Below, piece after piece: positions 40,077-47,457 of a DNA stretch of 64,000 bases. The stretch lies in NCBI RefSeq assembly GCF_000510725.1, contig NZ_KI783312.1:221011-285010 (forward strand). The letters are read 5' to 3'. The notes beneath the pieces are model-generated. The model saw only the letters and a program-made list of their open reading frames with translations, was not told the DNA's origin and made no database searches. The position numbers and the translations under genes are program-made. The DNA is from Pseudoxanthomonas sp. J31 (GTDB taxonomy: Bacteria > Pseudomonadota > Gammaproteobacteria > Xanthomonadales > Xanthomonadaceae). Each line of letters opens with the position of its first letter. Position 1 is the first letter of the stretch.

Positions 40077-40823
40077 TCAGGCCGCCTTCCCCTCGGCTTC
40101 CTCGCGCAGGCGCCGCTGCTTCTCGGCGATCAGGCGCGACACGTTGTTCAGCGAGGCCAGGATCAGGTACACGCCCTCCAGCCAGCCCTCGCGGTGCAGT
40201 GCATGCAGCTGTTCGGCGTCCAGCGCCGCCAGGCGCTCGCGGTCGATCCCGTACAGCCCGGTCAGGTTGAACTGGTGCCCTTCGTCGACCCTGACGTCCA
40301 GGGTCACCGGCTGGATCAGGCCCAGCCGGTCCAGCTCCGGATACATCCGGCGCGCGCCCTCGACGCCGACGTGGATGCCGTGCAGCACGCGGATCACCTT
40401 CTCCAGGTACGGGCTGTTGCCGCCGTGCGGCGCGAACACCGGGTGGCCGTGGCCGTCGCGCAGGCGCGGGTGGTCAAGGTCCACGTGGATCACCGGCTCG
40501 TTGCGCAGCTGACCATCGACCATCTGCTCCTGGAAGCCGATCAGGAACGGGCCGCGCGCGATCACCGCCGGCAGGTAGTTGGCGTGCCAGGCGCCGTCGC
40601 GCAGGTACAGGTTCTCGCTCGGGCCGAAGCCCAGCAGCGCCACCGCGTGCCAGGACCCGTCCGGGTCCCTGCGCAGGAAGATCGGGTATTCGCGCTGCAT
40701 CTCGGCGAACTCGGTCGGGAACGCCTCGACCATGCCGACGGCATCGCCGTAGTCGGCACTGAAGCGCGCGGACACGCGCAGGTGGCTGTGCGCGACGTTG
40801 TTGAGCAGTTCGTAACGGGCCAT
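40077..40823 (-). CDS. SapC-family protein, copy 2 (intact)
   Basis: 248 residues, begins MARYELLNNVAHSHLRV; typical SapC features are DAVGMVEAFPTEFAEMQREYPIFLRRD, ARGPFLIGFQEQM, EPVIHVDLDHPRL, and a C-terminal ALHREGWLEGVYLILASLNNVSRLIAEK. No signal peptide or membrane segment, so cytoplasmic. Named after a Campylobacter S-layer locus gene, but its function here is unknown. It has its own likely promoter at 40891-40919, because a strong terminator separates it from TBDR2. Paralogous to the frameshifted gene at 31871-32605. Confidence 0.85.
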   Translation of the reverse strand: MARYELLNNVAHSHLRVSARFSADYGDAVGMVEAFPTEFAEMQREYPIFLRRDPDGSWHAVALLGFGPSENLYLRDGAWHANYLPAVIARGPFLIGFQEQMVDGQLRNEPVIHVDLDHPRLRDGHGHPVFAPHGGNSPYLEKVIRVLHGIHVGVEGARRMYPELDRLGLIQPVTLDVRVDEGHQFNLTGLYGIDRERLAALDAEQLHALHREGWLEGVYLILASLNNVSRLIAEKQRRLREEAEGKAA

Positions 40824-40890
40824 CTTGGCTCCAGCAGGTTGGTGCGGACCGCAGGGGGTCCTTTCCCCGGAAGCTGCGCTTCCCCGATTG

Positions 40891-40919
40891 ACCATATCGG
40901 CACCGCGCACGGCCCGCAA
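40891..40919 (-). promoter_or_regulatory. Putative promoter of the sapC2-cupin-halogenase-oxygenase operon
   Basis: Minus strand -35 TTGCGG (40919-40914), 17-bp spacer, -10 TATGGT (40896-40891), lying 70 bases upstream of sapC2 and just after the TBDR2 terminator. Moderate match to consensus. No equivalent is visible before the sapC pseudogene. Confidence 0.5.
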
Positions 40920-40947
40920 GCGGACTTTGGCGCGGCTGCAGGCCGCG

Positions 40948-40981
40948 AAAAAAAGGGACCGTCGCCGGAGCGACGGTCCCT
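40948..40981 (-). terminator. Intrinsic terminator after TBDR2
   Basis: Perfect 12-bp stem AGGGACCGTCGC (40954-40965) / GCGACGGTCCCT (40970-40981), tetraloop, followed on the minus strand by seven T (40954-40948). It begins about 36 bases beyond the receptor stop. The best intrinsic terminator in the window. Confidence 0.9.
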
Positions 40982-41016
40982 GTCCTTGCAGCGGTTACAG
41001 CTACGTCGTTCCCACG

Positions 41017-44000
41017 TCAGAAGGTGTAGCGCAGGCCCACCATGTAACGCGGGGACTGGTCGACCAGGCGCACGAACTGGCGGCTGGAACGGGCGTGCCA
41101 GCGCACGTCCTCGCCGGTGAGGTTGATGGCCTCGGCCGACACCGACAGGTTCTCGGTCAGCTTGTAGCTCACGCTCAGGTCGATCTGGTCGTACTCCTCG
41201 ACGAAGTACGGGTTGCGGTTGTTGCCGTTCTGGTTGGCGGCCAGCAGGTACTCGTCGCGCCAGTTCCAGGCCAGGCGCGCCGACCAGCCGTACTTCTCGT
41301 ACATCAGCACGAGGTTGGCGGTGTCGGACAGGCCGGTCAGGGCGAACACGTCGGTGCTCGGGTCGGCCGCGCGGTCCACGCCCACGTCGCCTTCGACGAT
41401 GGTGTAGTTCGCCAGGACGCCGAAGCCGGTGTCGCCGAAGAAGTACTGGCCACCGATCTCCCAGCCATGCAGCGTGGCCCCGCGCTGGTTCACCGGGCGG
41501 TTGACGTCGAACTCGTACAGCGGGTCGCCGCGGCTGGCGTCGCCGATCACGTCGTACAGGGCCTCCAGCTCCAGCACCTGGGCGTTGGAACCGTTGTACG
41601 CGGACAGGCCACCGGTCTGGTCGGCGTAGCGCAGCAGCGCGGTGGCGGCGAACAGGGTGGTGTAGTCCTGCTTGCAGCCCTCGGACGGGTCGTTGCCGGC
41701 CGCGGTCACCTGGGCAATACACTGCGAGCTGCCCAGGAAGGCGTTGGCCGCCTGCGCGTCCGGGCCCGAGGTCGGGTCGGCCAGGCCGTACAGGTTCTCG
41801 CGGACCACGGTGTTGCCGATGAAGTTCTTGACCCGCTTGTTCCAGTAGGTCACGCCGATGAAGCTGGACGGGGCGAAGTACCACTCCAGGCCGATGTCGA
41901 CGTTGTCCGACTCAAGCGGCAGCAGGCTCGGGGTCTGCGCGTTGCCGGTGGCGCGGTATTGCTCGCCGTACAGGATCGAGCCGCTCGGGATTCCCGGGTT
42001 CGGGCCGGCGTACAGGTTGCCGTACGGGGCGCGGGCGATGGTCTTGCTGAACGACGCGCGGCCCTTCAGGTCGGCGGTGAAGTCGATGCTGAAGTCCAGG
42101 TTCGGCAGCACGTAGCTGTAGCTGGCCGTCTCGGAGAACGGCATCGCCTCGGGCGAGTTGCGGATCTGGAAGTCGTTGTTCGACAGCCAGGCCATGCCCG
42201 ACGGGACCTGGATGACCGAGGTCGACTTCACGTCGGTCTTCTCGTAGCGGACGCCGGCGACCATGTAGGTCGGGAAGTCGCCCAGCATGCCGTCCTGCTC
42301 CCACTGGATGTAGATCGACTTGGTCTTCTCCTGGACCAGGTTGTCGGCGTCGTACGCCGGGTACACGCTCGCCTTGATCTCGTCGCAGCGGTTCTGCGCG
42401 TTCCAGGCGGCCGGCGCGTTGCCCGCGGCGCACAGGCCCTCGGCCCACTGCGCCAGGCCGGTGGCGTTGCCGATCCACACGTTGGAGTCGGCGCCGTTGG
42501 TGTTGAAGTCCTCGAACAGCCTGGTGATGCTGAACTTGCGCAGGTGGTTGGCAATGTCCGCGATCTGGCCGCGGTCGGTCGAGGTCCAGTCGCCCAGGGT
42601 CATCAGGTGGGCATGGCCGTCGACGTTCAGGCGGCGCATCTTGCTGTCGCTGGAGTTGACGCCGAACAGGAAGCGGCCGTTGTCGAAGGAGAACTCGCCG
42701 TCGATGCGGCCTTCCTTGACCTCGCTGTCCTGGCGGGTCGACCAGATGCGCATGATCTGGCTGCCCAGGGTCTCCGGCGCAAAGTCGGAGTTGACCACGC
42801 CGTTGGTGTTGGCCAGGGCGTCGGCGGTGGTCGGGTACAGCGTGCGCCACATCACCGGCAGGCCGTTGCTGAAGCGGTACTCCTGGGTCCAGTTGTTGGT
42901 GCTCGGGTCGGGCGCGAAGCCGCCGAAGCTGAACGCGGTGGAGCTGCCGCCGGTGACCGGGTCGTTCGGGCGGCTGTTGACCTTGGTGTTGTGGGCGTCG
43001 AAGGTCAGGCTCAGGCGGTCGTTGACGTCCCACTTCACATTCAGGCCGATCGAGTCGAGCTCGTACTTCTGCTCGTCGCGCTGCTGCTCGAAGCCGAAGT
43101 CCTTGCCGCCGCCGGCCAGGTCGCGGATGTAGACCGGGGTCGCAACCTTCTTGTCACCGTCGAAGGTGACGTGGGTCAGGTTGTTCTGCAGCCACATGGT
43201 CTGCTCGCCACGGTCCTGCGCGATCTCGTTGGTCGAGTAGGTGTAGTCGAGGGTGAAGGTCAGCGCGTCGGTCGGGGCGAACTGCAGCACGCCCTGGGCG
43301 TTGGTGCGCTCGCGCTCGAAGTTCTGGTACGCGTAGCGCACGTCGTTCGGCATGGAGTAAAGCTGGCCGATCTCCGGCGCGTTCTCGATCACCGCGTCGG
43401 AACGGAACTTGCTGTCGGTGCCGGTCCAGCGGGCCACGTTCCAGCCGTTCTCGGTGGCCTGGGCCGAACCGCCGTGGCGCTTCTGGTAGCTGGCGTTCAG
43501 GCTCACGCCCCAGGTCTTGTCCGGGTTGGCGTAGCTGAAGATGCCCGAGATCTCGGGGGTGATGTCGCTGCCGATGGTCTGCGACTCGTCCTTCACCGCC
43601 TTGACGCCGGCGCTGGCGACCACTTCGCCGCCACGGTTGTTGAACGGGCGCGCGGTCAGGATGTCGATCGTGGCGCCGATGCCGCCGGACGGCTGCGAGG
43701 CGCGGCCGGTCTTGTACACGGTCACGCCGTTGATCGCCTCGGAGGCGAGCTGGGCGAAGTTGAAGCCGCGGGTACCGGAACCGATGCCGCCGACCTCCAG
43801 GCCGCCGCCGCCGAAGCCGTCGGCGCCCGGGATCTGGCGGCCGTTGAGGGTGACCAGGTTGTAGCCGGGGCCGAAGCCGCGCGCGGTGACCTGGGCGCCT
43901 TCGCCGTCGCGGCGCTCGATCGAGATGCCGGTGATGCGCTGCAGCGACTCGGCGAGGTTGGTGTCGGGGAACTTACCGATGTCCTCGGCGCTGATCGCGT

Positions 44001-44193
44001 CGACCACGCCGGGCGTGTCGCGCTTGATGTTCATCGCGTGGTCGAGGGAGCTGCGCAGGCCGGTCACCGTCACGGTGTCCAGCTGGGTCGCCTCCCGCGA
44101 GTCCTGCGCGAACGCGGGATTGATGACGATCATGCCGCCGACGATGGTGAACATCGCCCGCGAGCGGAGCTTCTTCAGCTTCTTGTGGTTCAT
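41017..44193 (-). CDS. TonB-dependent receptor, Xanthomonas/Caulobacter type (TBDR2)
   Basis: 1058 residues. Signal peptide ending NPAFAQ, TonB-box-like DTVTVTG, plug with FPDTNLAESLQRITGISIERRDGEGAQVTARGFGP, then a barrel ending MVGLRYTF. Closely similar to TBDR1 in the plug and in many barrel segments (SYVLPNLDFSIDFT, FGDTGFG, RLAWNWRDEYL, EAINLTGEDVRWH), so the two are paralogues from a local duplication. Extracellular loops differ most, which may mean different ligands. Its Shine-Dalgarno (GAGGA) overlaps the stop codon of the leader ORF at 44204-44311. Confidence 0.93.
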   Translation of the reverse strand: MNHKKLKKLRSRAMFTIVGGMIVINPAFAQDSREATQLDTVTVTGLRSSLDHAMNIKRDTPGVVDAISAEDIGKFPDTNLAESLQRITGISIERRDGEGAQVTARGFGPGYNLVTLNGRQIPGADGFGGGGLEVGGIGSGTRGFNFAQLASEAINGVTVYKTGRASQPSGGIGATIDILTARPFNNRGGEVVASAGVKAVKDESQTIGSDITPEISGIFSYANPDKTWGVSLNASYQKRHGGSAQATENGWNVARWTGTDSKFRSDAVIENAPEIGQLYSMPNDVRYAYQNFERERTNAQGVLQFAPTDALTFTLDYTYSTNEIAQDRGEQTMWLQNNLTHVTFDGDKKVATPVYIRDLAGGGKDFGFEQQRDEQKYELDSIGLNVKWDVNDRLSLTFDAHNTKVNSRPNDPVTGGSSTAFSFGGFAPDPSTNNWTQEYRFSNGLPVMWRTLYPTTADALANTNGVVNSDFAPETLGSQIMRIWSTRQDSEVKEGRIDGEFSFDNGRFLFGVNSSDSKMRRLNVDGHAHLMTLGDWTSTDRGQIADIANHLRKFSITRLFEDFNTNGADSNVWIGNATGLAQWAEGLCAAGNAPAAWNAQNRCDEIKASVYPAYDADNLVQEKTKSIYIQWEQDGMLGDFPTYMVAGVRYEKTDVKSTSVIQVPSGMAWLSNNDFQIRNSPEAMPFSETASYSYVLPNLDFSIDFTADLKGRASFSKTIARAPYGNLYAGPNPGIPSGSILYGEQYRATGNAQTPSLLPLESDNVDIGLEWYFAPSSFIGVTYWNKRVKNFIGNTVVRENLYGLADPTSGPDAQAANAFLGSSQCIAQVTAAGNDPSEGCKQDYTTLFAATALLRYADQTGGLSAYNGSNAQVLELEALYDVIGDASRGDPLYEFDVNRPVNQRGATLHGWEIGGQYFFGDTGFGVLANYTIVEGDVGVDRAADPSTDVFALTGLSDTANLVLMYEKYGWSARLAWNWRDEYLLAANQNGNNRNPYFVEEYDQIDLSVSYKLTENLSVSAEAINLTGEDVRWHARSSRQFVRLVDQSPRYMVGLRYTF

Positions 44194-44203
44194 CAGTAGG
44201 TCC

Positions 44204-44311
44204 TCAGCACTGGGAATTGACAGCCGTCGGCGTGCGCTGGCGCGTGCCCGACCGGAACCCGGCCGCAGTCACGCCGATAGACAGCGCTGGACATCGGAGA
44301 TACGTGTACAT
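44204..44311 (-). CDS. Short leader ORF upstream of TBDR2 (35 codons)
   Basis: ATG at 44311 is preceded by GGAGG nine bases away. Peptide begins MYTYLRCPALSIGVTAA, sharing RCPALSIGVTAA with the TBDR1 leader ORF; downstream the two diverge. Its TGA (44206-44204) sits within the Shine-Dalgarno of TBDR2, 10 bases before the receptor ATG, an arrangement suited to translational coupling. Whether it is translated is not known. Confidence 0.5.
   Translation of the reverse strand: MYTYLRCPALSIGVTAAGFRSGTRQRTPTAVNSQC
44274..44297. promoter_or_regulatory. 24-bp dyad upstream of TBDR2
   Basis: Identical to the dyad at 35957-35980: CCGAT and ATCGG arms around CAGCGCTG. Lies 81 bases upstream of the TBDR2 ATG, versus 83 for TBDR1, inside the leader ORF. 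Confidence 0.55.
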
Positions 44312-44536
44312 CCTGTTAAACCTCCCCTCTCTCTGGTTCGAAATGGTGGTTCCTTCCGCCTTTTAGACGCAGGCGTTACCTGCTTTTCCCCCGGATCGCA
44401 TTGCCCGGGTGTGTGCCGGCTCGAACGCCTCACCGGCGAATCTGGAAGAAAGGCGCGTTCCACGCCTCCCACGCGCTGGCCGCAAACTGTGAACTCCAGG
44501 TGCAGCAGTTAGCGGTACCAGTTAACGCGGGGCGAA

Positions 44537-44565
44537 TGGATAACAGCTGTTTTCCAGGGTGTCCA
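44537..44565 (-). promoter_or_regulatory. Putative promoter of TBDR2
   Basis: Minus strand -35 TGGACA (44565-44560), 17-bp spacer, -10 TATCCA (44542-44537). The 10-bp palindrome AACAGCTGTT (44542-44551) overlaps the -10 upstream edge, a position suited to a repressor. Conserved before TBDR1. Confidence 0.6.
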
Positions 44566-44935
44566 CAGTGCAGCGCAACAGTTTTTTTACTGTTTCGGCG
44601 GGAACATTCACGCGCACTAAACAACTGGAACATGACACCGCGGGCCAATATTCCTGGCACGTTCGGCCGATTCCGCCTTAATACGCGACCGCACTTTTGA
44701 AAGTGCCATACCAATCAAGGCATTGCGGAATGGAAACGTGTACACGGAATTTCCGTCCGCGCAGGTACGGAAATGCAAGCATTACTTGCATACCGGTCGG
44801 ACGTAAGCGTCCGGCGCAAACGACAGCGACGGACATACTGCTGCGTCGCAACACAAATCTCCGCAAAGCCGGGCTGCCACTCCGCAACTCAAGCATTGCG
44901 CGTGGCGCCAGCCCCGCCCCCCGGGGCGGCACGGC

Positions 44936-45655
44936 TCAGGGCAGGAACGGGAAAACCAGCTTAAGCACGCCGCGCAGGGCACCCTCGGCGCTGGCGGCCA
45001 CGGCCCTGGCACCGAGGCTGTTGATCGCATTGCGCACGTCCTGCCAGCGCAGGCTGGACACGTCCTTGCGCAGCAGCTCGGCCAGCTCCTGGGAGGCGGG
45101 CGCCAGCGCGCGCAGGCGCGCCACCACCACTTCGGTATCCGGCTGCAGGAAGCCGCTGCGCTCGGCCAGGGCCACCAGGGTGTCGAAGCGCACGGCCAGC
45201 ACCTCGCGGTTGCGCTCGTAGACCGGCAGGCCGCCGGCATCGAGGATGGCCTGCTCGAACTGCTGGCGGTCGTCCGGGTGCTCGATGCGCACCGCGAGGA
45301 AACCCTCATTGCGGCTGCGCTCGCTGACGTGGCTGGCGCCGGCGCGCAGGTTGGCCTCGCCCAGGACGTGGCCGAGGATGCGGCGCAGGGCTTCGTCCGC
45401 CGGCTCGGCCACCAGCTGCCGCCAGCGCGCGTAGCCGTCGCGGCGCAGCGCGCGCAGCTTGGCCGGGGTCACCCGCAGCTGCGCCGCGGCGGCGTGGTTG
45501 CTGGCGTTGCGGTCGATCGCGCCGTCGCGCTCCAGCAGCACGAACACCAGCAGTTCCAGGTCGCGCTTGCTGAGCGCGCCGAAGCCCTGCAGCTGCGTCT
45601 GGCGCAGGAATTCGGAGGCGAACGCCGCCGGGTCTTTGAGTTCGAGCTGCTGCAT
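44936..45655 (-). CDS. Uncharacterised protein, 239 residues
   Basis: Not recognised. Starts MQQLELKDPAAFASEF with a strong Shine-Dalgarno (GGAGGAGG, 10 bases). Residues ~25-75 (GALSKRDLELLVFVLLERDGAI, then AAAAQLRVTPAKLRALRRDGYARW) look like a helical, winged-helix-like unit in which a short motif is followed by a recognition-type helix. The middle is mixed alpha/beta (FLAVRIEHPDDRQQFEQAILDAG). The C-terminus ends in a hydrophobic amphipathic tail (ALRGVLKLVFPFLP). No signal peptide. It lies upstream of the AT-rich TBDR2 control region and divergent from the Gfo/Idh gene; a link to either is not shown. Confidence 0.7.
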   Translation of the reverse strand: MQQLELKDPAAFASEFLRQTQLQGFGALSKRDLELLVFVLLERDGAIDRNASNHAAAAQLRVTPAKLRALRRDGYARWRQLVAEPADEALRRILGHVLGEANLRAGASHVSERSRNEGFLAVRIEHPDDRQQFEQAILDAGGLPVYERNREVLAVRFDTLVALAERSGFLQPDTEVVVARLRALAPASQELAELLRKDVSSLRWQDVRNAINSLGARAVAASAEGALRGVLKLVFPFLP

Positions 45656-45867
45656 GGGATTGGCCTCCTCCGGTGCCGCAGTATCGCCGGCGCCGGTCGC
45701 AGGGGCTGGGATGCGCTTGCAACCTCCGTCCCCCTTCGCGCCGGCAGGCGCAAGGATGGCACGGCGGCATACGCCGGCGTCGCGGCGTCCGCCCGGCCTG
45801 TGGCATCGTGTGCCGTCCGCCAGCCGGCGACCATCCGCACGACGCACACCATCTATATGGAGGGACC

Positions 45868-47013
45868 ATGCTCGACACCGGACTGACCCGCCGCCACCTG
45901 CTGGCCGCCATGGCCGGCGCCGGCATCGGCGCCGCCCTGCCCGCCTCGGCCGCGCCGCGCCCGGTCGCCGGCGCGGCCCGCGGCACCCACGCCGGCCGCC
46001 GCCCGGATTCGATCGGCGTGGCCCTGGTCGGGCTGGGCTACTACGCCACCAACCTGCTTGCCCCAGGGCTGCAGCTGACCCGCAACTGCCACCTCGCCGG
46101 CATCGTCACCGGCTCGCCGGACAAGATCCCGGAATGGCAGCGCAAGTACGGCATTCCCGACCGCAACGTCTACAGCTACGACGACTTCGACCGCATCGCC
46201 GGCAACCCGGACATCCAGGCGGTCTACATCGTCACTCCCAACGACCTGCACAAGCCGCTGGCCCTGCGCGCGGCCGCCGCCGGCAAGCACGTGTGGTGCG
46301 AGAAGCCGATGGCGATGGACGCCGCCGAGGCCCAGGAGATGATCGATGCCTGCCGCGCCGCCGGCGTGCAGCTGGCCATCGGCTACCGCCTGCAGCACCA
46401 GCCCAGCACCCTGCGCCTGCGCGCGATGGCGAAGGAGAAGCCGTACGGGCGCATCCTCAAGGTGCGCGCCGACGCCGGCTTCCACGCCTACGACGACGTC
46501 GACCCGGCCAACAAGCCGTGGCGCCTGCTGCCGCAGCACGGCGGCGGCGCGATGTACGACATGGGCGTGTACTCGCTGCAGGGCGCGCGCTACATCACCG
46601 GCCAGGAGCCGGTGGCGGTGAGCGCGCGCAGCGGGACCACGCGCCCGCACCTGTTCGAGGGCGTGGACGAGACCACGCATTTCACCCTGGAGTTCGCCGA
46701 TGGCCTGGTGGCGGAGTGCTCGACCAGCTTCGGCCGCAACATGAACCTCCTGCGCGCCGACTGCGAGCGCGGCTGGTACCAGCTGGAGCCGTTCCAGACC
46801 TACAACGGCCTGGCCGGCCGCACCAGCGACGGCCAGCTGTTCGATGACGGCGGCGTGCCGCACCAGCAGGCGCTGCAGATGGACAACGACGCGCTGGCGA
46901 TCCTCGAGGGCCGGCCGCCGCTGGTTCCGGGCGAGGAAGGCCTGCGCGACATGCGCGTGGTCGACGCGGTCTACGCCTCCGCGCGCGAGGGCGGCCGCCG
47001 CATCGTGCTGTAG
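45868..47013 (+). CDS. Gfo/Idh/MocA-family oxidoreductase with Tat signal (glucose-fructose oxidoreductase-like)
   Basis: 381 residues. N-terminal twin-arginine signal LTRRHLLAAMAGAGIGAALPASA predicts export of the folded, cofactor-loaded enzyme to the periplasm. The Rossmann domain has GVALVGLGYYATNLLAPGL and the family lysine in CEKPMAMD; the C-terminal domain has the substrate-site segment GGGAMYDMGVYSLQGARYITG. Resembles Zymomonas GFOR, which carries tightly bound NADP(H) and works in the periplasm. Sugar substrate unknown. GGAGGG precedes the ATG. Confidence 0.87.
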   Translation: MLDTGLTRRHLLAAMAGAGIGAALPASAAPRPVAGAARGTHAGRRPDSIGVALVGLGYYATNLLAPGLQLTRNCHLAGIVTGSPDKIPEWQRKYGIPDRNVYSYDDFDRIAGNPDIQAVYIVTPNDLHKPLALRAAAAGKHVWCEKPMAMDAAEAQEMIDACRAAGVQLAIGYRLQHQPSTLRLRAMAKEKPYGRILKVRADAGFHAYDDVDPANKPWRLLPQHGGGAMYDMGVYSLQGARYITGQEPVAVSARSGTTRPHLFEGVDETTHFTLEFADGLVAECSTSFGRNMNLLRADCERGWYQLEPFQTYNGLAGRTSDGQLFDDGGVPHQQALQMDNDALAILEGRPPLVPGEEGLRDMRVVDAVYASAREGGRRIVL

Positions 47014-47081
47014 CCGGTTAATCCGCGCTTCACCGCGCTGCTTCCAGGCTCAGGCCCCCGCACCGGACCCAGGAGCCAAGC

Positions 47082-47456
47082 ATGAGCCGGACCCCTGCCC
47101 GCCTCGCCGCCGCGCTGCTGTTGGCCGCCGCCAGCGGCGGCGCGCTGGCCCAGGCCGCCACCCTGCCCCTGCCGCCCGATCCGCCGCCGCCGGCGGCCGC
47201 GCCCATGCAGCGGCAGAGCGGCATGGTGGTGATCGAGCGCGGCAACGACGAGCGCGTCGTCGTCCGTTCCTACGAACCGGACAGCGTGGTCGGCGAGTAC
47301 CGCATCGACTTCGATGCCATGGACGCCAACGGCGACGGCGTCATCGACCGCCGCGAGGCCGCGGCCAATCCCACCCTGGAAGCGGAGTTCCGCGCGGTCG
47401 ACGAGAACGGCGACGGCCACCTGGACCGGGCGGAACTGTCCGGCTGGATCCGCTGA
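47082..47456 (+). CDS. Secreted EF-hand calcium-binding protein
   Basis: 124 residues, signal peptide MSRTPARLAAALLLAAASGGALAQA, a Pro-rich linker, then two EF-hand loops: DANGDGVIDRRE (about residues 81-92) and DENGDGHLDRAE (about 107-118). Both have Asp at positions 1, 3/5 and Glu at 12, so calcium binding is likely. Periplasmic. No defined function; ends 1 base before the convergent ubiquinone hydroxylase gene. Confidence 0.8.
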   Translation: MSRTPARLAAALLLAAASGGALAQAATLPLPPDPPPPAAAPMQRQSGMVVIERGNDERVVVRSYEPDSVVGEYRIDFDAMDANGDGVIDRREAAANPTLEAEFRAVDENGDGHLDRAELSGWIR

Positions 47457-47457
47457 G

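Larger units (their letters stand above)
44194..44880 (-). repeat. Duplicated upstream/leader region of TBDR2 (paralogous to 35875-36540)
   Basis: No gene other than the leader ORF. This stretch is clearly more AT-rich than its surroundings, above all about 44560-44720. Besides the blocks shared with TBDR1 it holds dyads present only in this copy: AACAGT-T6-ACTGTT (44577-44594), ATGCAAG-5-CTTGCAT (44773-44791) and CGGACG-TAAG-CGTCCG (44798-44813). These could be regulator sites. From 44880 to the next gene stop at 44936 nothing is recognised. Confidence 0.7.

Noticed and set aside
40825..44199. 1124-codon open frame on the plus strand across TBDR2
   Set aside because: Antisense shadow, same features as above; the minus-strand frame has complete receptor motifs.
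44269..44472. 67-codon minus-strand ORF in the TBDR2 leader
   Set aside because: Different frame from the conserved leader ORF and not conserved in the TBDR1 copy.
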